This document shows positions 6,790 to 13,739 of a stretch of DNA of 15,068 nt, piece after piece. This stretch comes from Mesolinea sp964536465 (lineage in GTDB: Bacteria; Chloroflexota; Anaerolineae; Anaerolineales; Anaerolineaceae): positions 1-15,068 of the forward strand of contig CAZHXQ010000044.1 of NCBI GenBank assembly GCA_964536465.1, given 5' to 3'. The notes below the pieces were generated by a model. The model was not told where the DNA came from. It worked only from the letters and a program-made list of their open reading frames with translations, and made no database searches. Positions within the stretch are counted from its first letter, which is position 1, and the number at the start of each line of letters is the position of its first letter. Both the position numbers and the translations under genes were made by a program.

Positions 6790-7506
6790 ATGGAAATTCA
6801 CGCAGCTATCTCAAAAATTGATCGTTACTCGTCTACCGAGCAAGGTAACAAGGTGGAGATCATCGAACGCCCCAATGGCGGAGTCTCGATTATTATGGCA
6901 GAGGGTAAACTGAGCGGCAGGAGCTCCAAAGCCATCACCATTAAAGCCGTGCATGATGTCCTCTACTTAATCTCTGAAGGCGTTCCAGACGGAGCCTCCG
7001 CCCGACTGGTACTCTCCCGAATCCGTGAAGAACACCGCGAGAAGGCGATGGTAAACATTTCAATCATCTCCTGTGATCTGCGCTCAAAAACGATTGTCAT
7101 CACAAAAAATAACTCAGTGCCAGTATTAATCTATGAAAATGAAGAGAGCCGATTCCTACCGATTGATGGCAGCCCGGAAGACCGGCGCCATGACCCGGGG
7201 GTCTATCAGTTTGAATTCAGGCCAGAGCAAACTTTTATTCTCATCTCTGAAGGTGTCATGAACGCTGGTTTATATAGTGAAAATAAAATTGACCTTCGCG
7301 TTGCTCTCGACTCAATTTACGACGATGACAACGATGAAATGGACGTGGGCGATGTTTCAGATTATCTGCTCAAGCAAGCCATCGGTCATGACAACGGCCG
7401 GCCCCGTGATGATATGACGGTGATTATCCTCAGAGTCTCATCTGCAACAAGTGAGGAAATTCATCGTGAATGTGTTTGTTTTCCCATCAAGAGCGAGAAT
7501 CTATAA
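6790..7506 (+). CDS. SpoIIE/PP2C-like phosphatase domain protein with altered metal-site residues
   Basis: The 238-residue single-domain protein has the shape of SpoIIE-type PP2C serine phosphatases. It has an N-terminal strand pair, IERPNGGVSIIMAEGKLSG (26-43), a long helix, the NISIISCDLRSKTIVITKNNSVPVLI strands (about 89-114), FILISEGVMNAG (149-160) and the closing signature DDMTVIILRV (207-216). In active members the first and second glycine motifs carry aspartates that bind the metals (a DG-x-GSG-like motif and SDG). Here both read EG, with Glu38 and Glu154, while the last Asp pair (207-208) is kept. The protein may therefore be a weak enzyme, may bind metal differently, or may act as a binding partner. 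An acidic insert (DDDNDEMD, about 178-185) is unusual. It heads the six-gene run, with 9 bases to the next gene. The in-frame TAA at 6769-6771 rules out a longer N-terminus in this frame. Confidence 0.72.
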   Translation: MEIHAAISKIDRYSSTEQGNKVEIIERPNGGVSIIMAEGKLSGRSSKAITIKAVHDVLYLISEGVPDGASARLVLSRIREEHREKAMVNISIISCDLRSKTIVITKNNSVPVLIYENEESRFLPIDGSPEDRRHDPGVYQFEFRPEQTFILISEGVMNAGLYSENKIDLRVALDSIYDDDNDEMDVGDVSDYLLKQAIGHDNGRPRDDMTVIILRVSSATSEEIHRECVCFPIKSENL

Positions 7507-7515
7507 GGAGAGAAA

Positions 7516-8532
7516 ATGCGAGAAGACGTTGTTTTGATCACTGGTGCCGATGGAGAAATTGGTCACGGACTGATCGATTATCTTTCAGAACATGATTACA
7601 CCATTGTTGCTCTCGACCTCAACCCCCTTGATAAAAAGTTGCGTTCAAAAGTCGCTCATTATATGGTAGGAGATATTTTGGACCAGTTATTGTTGGGTAG
7701 ATTGGTCGTTGAGCATAAGATCAGGACCATCTATCACCTCGCTTCCATTCTTTCTACTAAAGCTGAATACAACCCCGAGACCGCCCACAAGATCAATGTG
7801 GAAGGGACCTTAAACCTGCTGCGCCTGGCCGTAGAACAATCCAAGTGGCAAGGAGAACCTGTTAAATTTATTTATCCAAGTTCAATCGCGGTTTATGGTC
7901 TGCCATCCGTGGAAGACAAACTGAAGGCAGGAAAAGTTCACGAAGACCAATACACACAGCCAACCACAATGTACGGATGCAACAAGCTCTACTGTGAAAA
8001 CCTGGGGCGTTATTACAGCAAATATTATCGCCAGTTAGCTGTCGATTATGACCCGGCAGTGTCGGTGGACTTCCGCTCGATCCGTTTCCCCGGGTTAATC
8101 AGCGCGCATACCATCCCCACAGGTGGGACCAGCGATTACGGTCCTGAAATGCTGCATGCCGCTGCCAAAGGCGCGGAATATGCCTGTTTTGTCCGCCCCG
8201 ACACGGTCCTCCCCTTCATGGTCATGCCAGATGCGGTCAAGTCCCTGATCATGCTTGAGTCTGTCGATCGAGGCAGGTTGAGCCAGGATGTCTATAATGT
8301 GACCAGTTTTAATCCAACCGCTCAGGATATATTCGACATGACCATCGACGCTTTCCCAGATGCAAGAATTAATTTTGTTGCGGACAAAAAACGCCAGCAA
8401 ATTGTGGACACCTGGCCCGCCGATACCGATGATTCAGCGGCCCGTCATGATTGGGACTGGCAGCCAGATTACGATCAAACCCGTGCTTTCGGAGAATACT
8501 TGATTCCGTCGATCCGAAAGCAGTACGAATAG
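7516..8532 (+). CDS. SDR-type L-threonine 3-dehydrogenase-like NAD(P)-dependent epimerase/dehydratase
   Basis: This 338-residue extended SDR most resembles the bacterial short-chain L-threonine 3-dehydrogenases, which oxidise L-threonine to 2-amino-3-ketobutyrate with NAD+ in the cytosol. The Rossmann motif is GADGEIG (Gly10, 13, 16). Asp34 at the end of the second strand favours NAD+ over NADP+. The active site shows PSS (121-123) and YGCNK with Tyr153 and Lys157. Segments characteristic of this subgroup are SIRFPGLISAHTIPTGGTSDYG and the Asp-Trp-rich C-terminus (HDWDWQPDYD). The start is well supported by AAGGAG 5-10 bases upstream, which overlaps the stop of the previous gene. The partner 2-amino-3-ketobutyrate CoA ligase is not in the window. 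A related UDP-sugar epimerase is possible but fits less well. Confidence 0.82.
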   Translation: MREDVVLITGADGEIGHGLIDYLSEHDYTIVALDLNPLDKKLRSKVAHYMVGDILDQLLLGRLVVEHKIRTIYHLASILSTKAEYNPETAHKINVEGTLNLLRLAVEQSKWQGEPVKFIYPSSIAVYGLPSVEDKLKAGKVHEDQYTQPTTMYGCNKLYCENLGRYYSKYYRQLAVDYDPAVSVDFRSIRFPGLISAHTIPTGGTSDYGPEMLHAAAKGAEYACFVRPDTVLPFMVMPDAVKSLIMLESVDRGRLSQDVYNVTSFNPTAQDIFDMTIDAFPDARINFVADKKRQQIVDTWPADTDDSAARHDWDWQPDYDQTRAFGEYLIPSIRKQYE

Positions 8533-8547
8533 AATTCAGAAGGTAAT

Positions 8548-8769
8548 ATGCCGATATACGAATATTGCTGCCAGTCTTGTGGCAAAAAATTTGAACTTTT
8601 GCGCTCTTTTTCACAAGCCGACTCTCCAGCAATTTGCGAATCTTGTGGTTCAATAGAAGTCAGTCGTCAATTGTCCAGGATAAACGCTTTTAGCGACGGT
8701 GCCAGCCTCACCAATAGCGCTGCATGCGGTTCCTGCTCGTCGGGCAATTGCTCAAGTTGCGGCGGCTAA
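8548..8769 (+). CDS. FmdB-family small zinc-ribbon protein
   Basis: The 73-residue protein opens with MPIYEYCCQSCGKKFE, the hallmark of the FmdB putative regulatory family, whose exact role is not established. The zinc ribbon uses Cys8-x2-Cys11 and Cys30-x2-Cys33. The tail is Ser/Gly/Cys-rich and carries four more cysteines (60, 63, 68, 71) in a CxxC-x4-CxxC pattern that could bind a second metal; low-complexity Gly/Cys tails are common in this family. AGAAGG lies about 5 bases before the ATG. It sits between the two SDR genes, 15 bases after one and 3 bases before the other, so it is almost certainly co-transcribed with them. Confidence 0.85.
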   Translation: MPIYEYCCQSCGKKFELLRSFSQADSPAICESCGSIEVSRQLSRINAFSDGASLTNSAACGSCSSGNCSSCGG

Positions 8770-8772
8770 GCG

Positions 8773-9597
8773 ATGATCGCTGAATATTACCGAGGTAAAT
8801 CCGCGCTGATCACAGGTGGATCCAGTGGTATTGGGCTGGCTCTGGCCAAAGAGCTGGCTGGTTTTTGCGCGAAGGTGACCCTTCTTGCCAGGAACCCCGA
8901 AAAACTGCAAGTCAGCAGAGCTGCGATCATCCAGCAACACCCCCAGGCGCAGGTTGGAACTATATCAGCCGATGTAACTGATGCCGATGCGCTCTCAGAG
9001 CTGCTTGAAAACTATGTCCGGGTGCACGGCACGCCCGACATCCTGATTAATTCGGCCGGGGTCGCACGTCCCGGTTATGTGGAAGAAATCCCATTAGACG
9101 TTTTTCGCTGGACCATGGATATCGACTATCACGGCACGGTCAATACCGTCAAATTACTTCTCCCAGGCATGCTGGAGAGGGGCAGCGGACACATCATCAA
9201 TGTCTCCTCACTGGCTGGGGTTCTCGGTGTGTATGGCTACACGGCTTATTCGGGCGCGAAATTTGCGGTAAAAGGCTTCAGCGACACGCTCAGAGCAGAG
9301 CTTAAACCCAGGGGCATCCGGGTTTCGGTCATCTTCCCTCCTGATACCGACACCCCTCAACTGAGCTGGGAAAATCAGTTTAAACCCAAAGAGACCAGCA
9401 GTATCTCCGGCGGCACCAAACCAATCAGCGCGGAGTTTGTCGCCCGCGAGACACTGAAAGCTGCGTCCAAGGGCAAATATGCGATCGTGCCCGGATTTGA
9501 GGCGAAGTTGACCTACTTTGCCGCTACGAGACTTGGCAATTGGGTGTACCCGATCATGGATCTGTTGGTCCGGAAAGCAATAAAAAATAAAAAATAA
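8773..9597 (+). CDS. Short-chain dehydrogenase, 3-ketodihydrosphingosine reductase-like
   Basis: The 274-residue classical SDR has the cofactor motif TGGSSGIG (14-21), Arg40 after the second strand (favouring NADP(H)), NSAG at 93-96, and the catalytic Ser146, Tyr159 and Lys163 (YSGAK). The stretch FPPDTDTPQLSWENQFKPKET resembles the substrate-side segment of 3-ketodihydrosphingosine reductases (KDSR). These reduce 3-ketosphinganine in sphingolipid synthesis. The C-terminus (about 245-270) is moderately hydrophobic and ends in a lysine-rich tail, which may bring it to the membrane. The start follows the FmdB stop by 3 bases and lacks a strong Shine-Dalgarno, suggesting coupling. Many bacterial SDRs carry this annotation without making sphingolipids, so the substrate is inference; another 3-ketoacyl-type lipid substrate is possible. 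Confidence 0.75.
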   Translation: MIAEYYRGKSALITGGSSGIGLALAKELAGFCAKVTLLARNPEKLQVSRAAIIQQHPQAQVGTISADVTDADALSELLENYVRVHGTPDILINSAGVARPGYVEEIPLDVFRWTMDIDYHGTVNTVKLLLPGMLERGSGHIINVSSLAGVLGVYGYTAYSGAKFAVKGFSDTLRAELKPRGIRVSVIFPPDTDTPQLSWENQFKPKETSSISGGTKPISAEFVARETLKAASKGKYAIVPGFEAKLTYFAATRLGNWVYPIMDLLVRKAIKNKK

Positions 9598-9613
9598 TCC
9601 CCCTGGATTTAAA

Positions 9614-12127
9614 ATGGATATCGAACGAACCTTAGACACATGGCTCACTCAGGCAGATTTTGCTGATAATGTCGCCTTTCATCAATTGCAGCCTGCCCGA
9701 GAGGCTGTGTTAAAACCCTTTCCAGCGACCATCCACCCCACCCTCCAGCAGATCTTGAGAGAAAAAGGCATCACAGCGCTGTACTCCCATCAGGCTGAAG
9801 CGCTCAGCCGGCTCAATTCAGGCGAGAATGTGATTATTTCGACCGGCACATCGAGTGGAAAAAGCCTTTGCTACAGCATTCCTATCTTGAACCAGCAATT
9901 CTCGCAACCAGGTACGACTGCGCTACTGCTCTTTCCGACCAAGGCACTGACCAACGATCAACACAAAAATTTCTCAGAATACGCAAAAGCTCTGCCGGTC
10001 GAAACCATTAAGCCAGCCATCTATGATGGTGATACGCCCAGCCACCAACGCTCGGCTATACGCAAATCAGCGACAATTTTAATGACTAACCCCGATATGC
10101 TGCACCAGGGTATCCTTCCACACCATACCAACTGGGCGCGGTTCTTTTCAAAACTTCGTTATGTAGTCATTGACGAGACCCATATTTACCGTGGGGTTTT
10201 TGGCTCTCACTTCGCCAACGTGGTCCGCAGGCTGAAGCGTATCTGTGCCTTCAATGGCGCCTATCCGCAATTCATCCTGACTTCCGCCACAATTGGCAAC
10301 CCAGAAGAACTCGCGCGGAGCTTGATTGAACAAGACGTCCGCTTGATCGACCAGGATGGCTCCCCAAAAGGTCCAGCTCACCTGCTCGTCTTCAACCCTC
10401 CCTTTGTCGATGAAAAGCTGGGCATTCGCAAAAGCAGTCTTGATTTTGGCGTGACTTTCACTCAGCGACTAATCAGAGCGGGTCATCAGTCTCTAATTTT
10501 CGCGCGTACCCGGCGAACGGTCGAGATGCTGCTGACTTACTTGCGCAACAGGCTGTCGAATGAGGAACGTGACCTCGCGCGGGGATACCGCAGCGGCTAT
10601 CTTAAAACAGAACGACGTGAAATCGAACAGGGGCTGAAATCCGGCAGCCTGCGTGCCGTTTTTTCCACGTCGGCGCTGGAGCTGGGGGTGGATATTGGTG
10701 ACCTGGATGCCGTCATTCTGGTGGGCTTCCCGGGCACAATCGCTACCGCTCGCCAACGCATAGGTAGGGCTGGTCGTAAACAGCAAACCGCTTTGGCGAT
10801 CATGATAGCCACCAACGAAGCCATGGATCAATATCTGGCCAGTCACCCTGAATATCTGGTGGATCAGAACCCAGAGCAAGCACTGGTTGACCCTCAAAAT
10901 CTGTTGATTCTGCTGCAGCATATCAGCTGCGCGGCGTTTGAATTGCCTTTCGCCAACAACGAAAACTTTGGTTCGATCAAAGCTGACCAGCTTGCGCAAT
11001 TTTTAGCTGTTCTGGAGCAATCCGGAACGATCACACGTCAGGGAGAGAACTATTACTGGTTGGCAGACAGTTATCCTGCCGCGGAAGTGTCACTGCGTTC
11101 TTCCACGCCCGATGTAGTCAGTTTGAACGTCACCGAAGAAAACCAAAGCACCAGGCTGATTGGTCAGGTTGATGCTAACGCCGCCCGCTGGTTTGTGCAC
11201 AAAGAGGCCATTTATCTGCACGATGCGGAAATGTACGAAGTATTGGAACTCGATCTTGAACAGGGGGTCTGCCTGCTCAAGCCAAGCAATGCCGAATACT
11301 TCACTATTCCTGTAGTTGAAACCAGGATAATCAATTACGAACTGACATCATCGGTCGCCTATCATAACTTTTCTGCCAATTATGGCAGTTTGGATCTGGA
11401 GATCTCAATCAATACCTTCCAGAAGAAACGCTGGGTAAGCAACGAACTTCTCGGTGTCGGGGATATCGACTTGCCACCTCAAAATCTGCATACCACTGGC
11501 TTCTGGTTGGGGCTTTCGCCAGAAATTGTTGAGACATTGCGCGCCCAAAACTTATGGGGCTCCGACCGCAATGTTTACGGTCCTGACTGGAATCGTTTGC
11601 GCCAAAAAATTCTGCTGCGTGACAATTTCAGCTGCCGTGGCTGCGGAAAAATCTTAGAGCCAGCCCAGCTGCATGTCCACCATGTGCAGCCTTTCCGCAG
11701 CTTTGCGGACTCTGGCCTGGCCAACCAGGCTTCCAACCTGGTAGCTTTGTGCGCCTCCTGCCACCACAAGGCAGAAGCGGGGGTGATGATCCGCAGTGGG
11801 CTGGCTGCCGCTGCCTATGCGCTGCGCAGTATCGCCCCGCTTTTGATCATGTGCGACCGGGAGGATATCTCACTGCTTTCGGAAAGCCGCTCTGTTTTGA
11901 ATGACTCCAACCCAGCCATTCTGGTTTACGATAACATTCCAGGGGGCATCGGGCTTTCGAGAAAACTGTACGATTCACGAACTTTCTGGATCGAGAGGGC
12001 GATTGAGGTTATCGGGACTTGTAAGTGCGAATCTGGCTGCCCTGCTTGTGTCGGTCCGGTTGGTGAACCTGGTTATGGTGGCAAAAAAGAAGCATTGGCG
12101 TTATTAATGGGATTGCGCAATGGATAA
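9614..12127 (+). CDS. mrfA: MrfA/YprA-like DEAD/DEAH helicase with DUF1998 region and an inserted HNH nuclease domain
   Basis: The 837-residue superfamily-2 helicase resembles Bacillus MrfA (YprA), which works with MrfB in repair of mitomycin-type DNA damage. Visible helicase motifs are Walker A GTSSGKS (78-84), LFPTKALTNDQ (106-115), Walker B DETH (187-190) followed by IYRGVFGSHFANVVRRLKRIC, SAT (224-226), LIFARTR (294-300), the ELGVDIG stretch and QRIGRAGR (381-388). The C-terminal DUF1998 region keeps MCDREDI (746-752), the YDNIPGGIGLS strand and the four-cysteine site Cys803, 805, 809, 812. Between GFWLGLS (629-635) and the DUF1998 helix starting near 728 lies an HNH domain (about 650-722) that MrfA as I know it, about 750 residues, lacks. 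The stop overlaps the start of the exonuclease gene by 8 bases. The ribosome binding site is poor. The family call is secure; the repair role is inferred from Bacillus. Confidence 0.9.
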   Translation: MDIERTLDTWLTQADFADNVAFHQLQPAREAVLKPFPATIHPTLQQILREKGITALYSHQAEALSRLNSGENVIISTGTSSGKSLCYSIPILNQQFSQPGTTALLLFPTKALTNDQHKNFSEYAKALPVETIKPAIYDGDTPSHQRSAIRKSATILMTNPDMLHQGILPHHTNWARFFSKLRYVVIDETHIYRGVFGSHFANVVRRLKRICAFNGAYPQFILTSATIGNPEELARSLIEQDVRLIDQDGSPKGPAHLLVFNPPFVDEKLGIRKSSLDFGVTFTQRLIRAGHQSLIFARTRRTVEMLLTYLRNRLSNEERDLARGYRSGYLKTERREIEQGLKSGSLRAVFSTSALELGVDIGDLDAVILVGFPGTIATARQRIGRAGRKQQTALAIMIATNEAMDQYLASHPEYLVDQNPEQALVDPQNLLILLQHISCAAFELPFANNENFGSIKADQLAQFLAVLEQSGTITRQGENYYWLADSYPAAEVSLRSSTPDVVSLNVTEENQSTRLIGQVDANAARWFVHKEAIYLHDAEMYEVLELDLEQGVCLLKPSNAEYFTIPVVETRIINYELTSSVAYHNFSANYGSLDLEISINTFQKKRWVSNELLGVGDIDLPPQNLHTTGFWLGLSPEIVETLRAQNLWGSDRNVYGPDWNRLRQKILLRDNFSCRGCGKILEPAQLHVHHVQPFRSFADSGLANQASNLVALCASCHHKAEAGVMIRSGLAAAAYALRSIAPLLIMCDREDISLLSESRSVLNDSNPAILVYDNIPGGIGLSRKLYDSRTFWIERAIEVIGTCKCESGCPACVGPVGEPGYGGKKEALALLMGLRNG
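11561..11779 (+). other. HNH nuclease domain inside the MrfA-like helicase
   Basis: Residues 650-722 contain every expected HNH element in order: a basic RLRQKILLRD helix, Cys674-x2-Cys677, the HVHH strand (687-690) with the catalytic His in its centre, Asn708 and Cys713-x2-Cys716-His717. The four cysteines would hold the structural zinc. Nothing looks degenerate, so the domain is predicted to cut DNA. The flanking DUF1998 sequence continues on both sides. Confidence 0.88.
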
Positions 12128-13355
12128 GTGGAAAGACCTTTCTGAACAGCTGAAAAAGTTCGGGGTTCAGTTTGGAAAAGATAAGCCCCTGATTGCTGCG
12201 GCGAAAAAGAAAATTCCAATCGAGGAGCTGGTACCGGGCCATGAATTTGACACAATTTTTGGCAAAATCTTTTCTTCCAGCCACCAATACCCGCACCAAC
12301 ATCAACACGGCACTGCGCCACTCAGGCCTTTTACCGCTTACGAGGTTTTGTGCGAGTGGGCCCAGGTCAAAGTGTTGGCACAAAGCGACATTTCTGAATT
12401 TGTTTTTCTGGACACCGAGACTACCGGTCTTTCAGGTGGAACCGGGACCATTCCTTTCATGATTGGCGCGGCGCGTTTCAGTGGCGATCAATTCAAACTT
12501 GAACAATTTTTTCTGCGCAATCCGTCAGAAGAAAAAGCCCAATTGGCCGCGCTGAGCCAGTTTGTGGACGGCGCTCATGCTGTAGTCAGTTATAATGGCA
12601 AATCCTTTGACCTTCCAATAATCAACACGCGTTACATACTCAACAGACTCTCAAACCCCTTTGACGAGATGGGCCACATCGACCTTTTGCATATCACCAG
12701 GCGGGTCTGGAAACGCCGGCTGAAGCAGTGCAATCTCGCTAATATCGAAAAAGAGATCCTTTCATTCTTTCGAACCAGTGAGGACATACCGGGATATCTG
12801 GTGCCCGAGTTTTACCGGAATTACATCTTGAATGGTGACGCCAGCGAAATCGCGAAAATTTTTTATCATAACCAAGTCGATGTGGTCAGCCTCTCTGCCC
12901 TTTTCACCACACTGGCTGCCATGCTGGAGGACCCGACTTCCGATAAAATCTCACATGCACAGGATATTTATTCAATCGGACGGCTGATGGAAAGTCTGGA
13001 CAGGGAAGTAACAGCTGAACGACTATACGCATCGAAACATTTTTTATCGTCGGATGATCAGGATTTAATTCTCTCGTTGCTGTCACGCGCGCGAATAAGC
13101 AAGAGAAACAGAAATTATGCTGACGCTCTTCCCCTTTGGAACCAGGCACACGAACTTGGCTCTGCCGAGGCCACGCTGGAGCTGGCCAAGTATTATGAAC
13201 ACAGCGCAAAAGACTTTGAACAAGCACTCACGCTCACCGAGACATTGCTCAAACAAACCAAAAACGGCTCAATTACAGCTAAAAGCCGAACCTTCTTGGC
13301 TGAAATCGAACACCGCAGGAACAGACTACAGCAAAAAATAGAGAAAACTCCTTGA
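12120..13355 (+). CDS. mrfB: MrfB/YprB-like DEDD exonuclease with C-terminal TPR-like repeats
   Basis: The 411-residue protein pairs with the helicase upstream, as MrfB does with MrfA in Bacillus. The RNase H-fold exonuclease domain spans about 93-270. Its acidic residues are Asp98 and Glu100 in FLDTETTG, Asp164 in YNGKSFDLP and Asp254 in YHNQVD, with His250 as the likely general base. Helical repeats of TPR type follow (about 285-400; for example AERLYAS, YADALPLWNQAHELG, EATLELAKYY). They probably form a protein-binding surface. A His-rich stretch (HQYPHQHQHG, 55-64) in the N-terminal extension is unusual. The ATG overlaps the helicase stop in ATGGATAA, so translation is probably coupled and the two products made in ratio. 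The family assignment rests on the helicase partner plus the motifs. Confidence 0.88.
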   Translation: MDKWKDLSEQLKKFGVQFGKDKPLIAAAKKKIPIEELVPGHEFDTIFGKIFSSSHQYPHQHQHGTAPLRPFTAYEVLCEWAQVKVLAQSDISEFVFLDTETTGLSGGTGTIPFMIGAARFSGDQFKLEQFFLRNPSEEKAQLAALSQFVDGAHAVVSYNGKSFDLPIINTRYILNRLSNPFDEMGHIDLLHITRRVWKRRLKQCNLANIEKEILSFFRTSEDIPGYLVPEFYRNYILNGDASEIAKIFYHNQVDVVSLSALFTTLAAMLEDPTSDKISHAQDIYSIGRLMESLDREVTAERLYASKHFLSSDDQDLILSLLSRARISKRNRNYADALPLWNQAHELGSAEATLELAKYYEHSAKDFEQALTLTETLLKQTKNGSITAKSRTFLAEIEHRRNRLQQKIEKTP

Positions 13356-13463
13356 GCAATCAGATCTAAAAATCTAATGCGTACAAATATTATGGGATTA
13401 AACCGAATGAGGGTTTCTCCGTAGAAACCCAAGGCTCAATTTCATTGCTCAAGTCGATTTTTT
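13351..13463 (+). terminator. Candidate terminator: nested inverted repeats after the mrfAB operon
   Basis: A perfect 10-bp inverted repeat (CTTGAGCAAT 13351-13360, ATTGCTCAAG 13444-13453) overlaps the exonuclease stop codon. It encloses an 8-bp hairpin (GGGTTTCT 13411-13418 and AGAAACCC 13423-13430, loop CCGT). A run of six T's follows at 13458-13463. The outer stem is separated by 83 bases, so folding as a multi-branched terminator is plausible but unusual. Confidence 0.45.
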
Positions 13464-13488
13464 AAATGAACCCATTTCGTAACCAATG

Positions 13489-13518
13489 TTGACAGTTTTG
13501 GACTCGAATGGTTATACT
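13489..13518 (+). promoter_or_regulatory. Sigma-70-like promoter of the S8 protease gene
   Basis: A consensus TTGACA (13489-13494), an 18-base spacer and TATACT (13513-13518) give one of the best promoter matches in the window. Transcription would start near 13525, leaving a leader of about 225 bases before the protease ATG. Confidence 0.65.
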
Positions 13519-13710
13519 AATTAGTAATTGGCAAATAATCAGGAAAGTCAATAGACGCGGGAGCAGCTTGTTTGATTTCTATCGAATAAATCCGATTCCA
13601 ATAATTCGTTCTATCGGCGCATTATCGCGCAAAATTTTTTTGTCCATAATAATCACTACAACAGAAAATGAGAGGAGGGTTGTTTTTTTCGCTGTCTAAA
13701 ATTTCTTTCA

Positions 13711-13739
13711 GTATCGATACCAATTTTAAAATTTTAAAA
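13711..13739 (+). promoter_or_regulatory. Two palindromes next to the protease ribosome binding site
   Basis: GTATCGATAC (13711-13720) is a perfect 10-bp palindrome. TTTTAAAATTTTAAAA (13724-13739) is a perfect 16-bp one, ending just before the GGAAG Shine-Dalgarno. They may be operator sites or affect translation; the AT-rich one could also be compositional. Confidence 0.35.

Noticed and set aside
6629..6913. A plus-strand frame bridging the nuclease start and the phosphatase start
   Set aside because: It overlaps both real genes in a different frame and its product has no domain character. The phosphatase start at 6790 matches the usual N-terminus of that type of protein.
10493..10999. A long antisense frame inside the helicase gene
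   Set aside because: It runs opposite a helicase region with clear motifs V and VI, has no family character and no start signal. It is a shadow frame.
11561..11779. HNH region as an intein or homing endonuclease inside the helicase
   Set aside because: The block is only about 70 residues. No splicing motifs (N-terminal Cys/Ser block, terminal His-Asn) are visible at its borders, and it lies in the poorly conserved part of DUF1998 rather than at an ATP-site motif where inteins usually sit.
13411..13430. The 8-bp hairpin alone as a classical Rho-independent terminator
   Set aside because: It is followed by AAGGCTCAA, not by a T-run. The T-run comes only after the outer repeat, so the inner hairpin by itself is not convincing.
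13617..13641. A GCGC hairpin followed by T's in the protease leader as an attenuator
   Set aside because: The stem is only 4 bp with a 6-base loop; it is too weak to call a terminator.
13508..13699. A 63-codon open frame in the gap before the protease
   Set aside because: No ribosome binding site, no recognisable domain, AT-rich composition, and it starts inside the promoter's -10/-35 spacer region. It is more likely untranslated leader.
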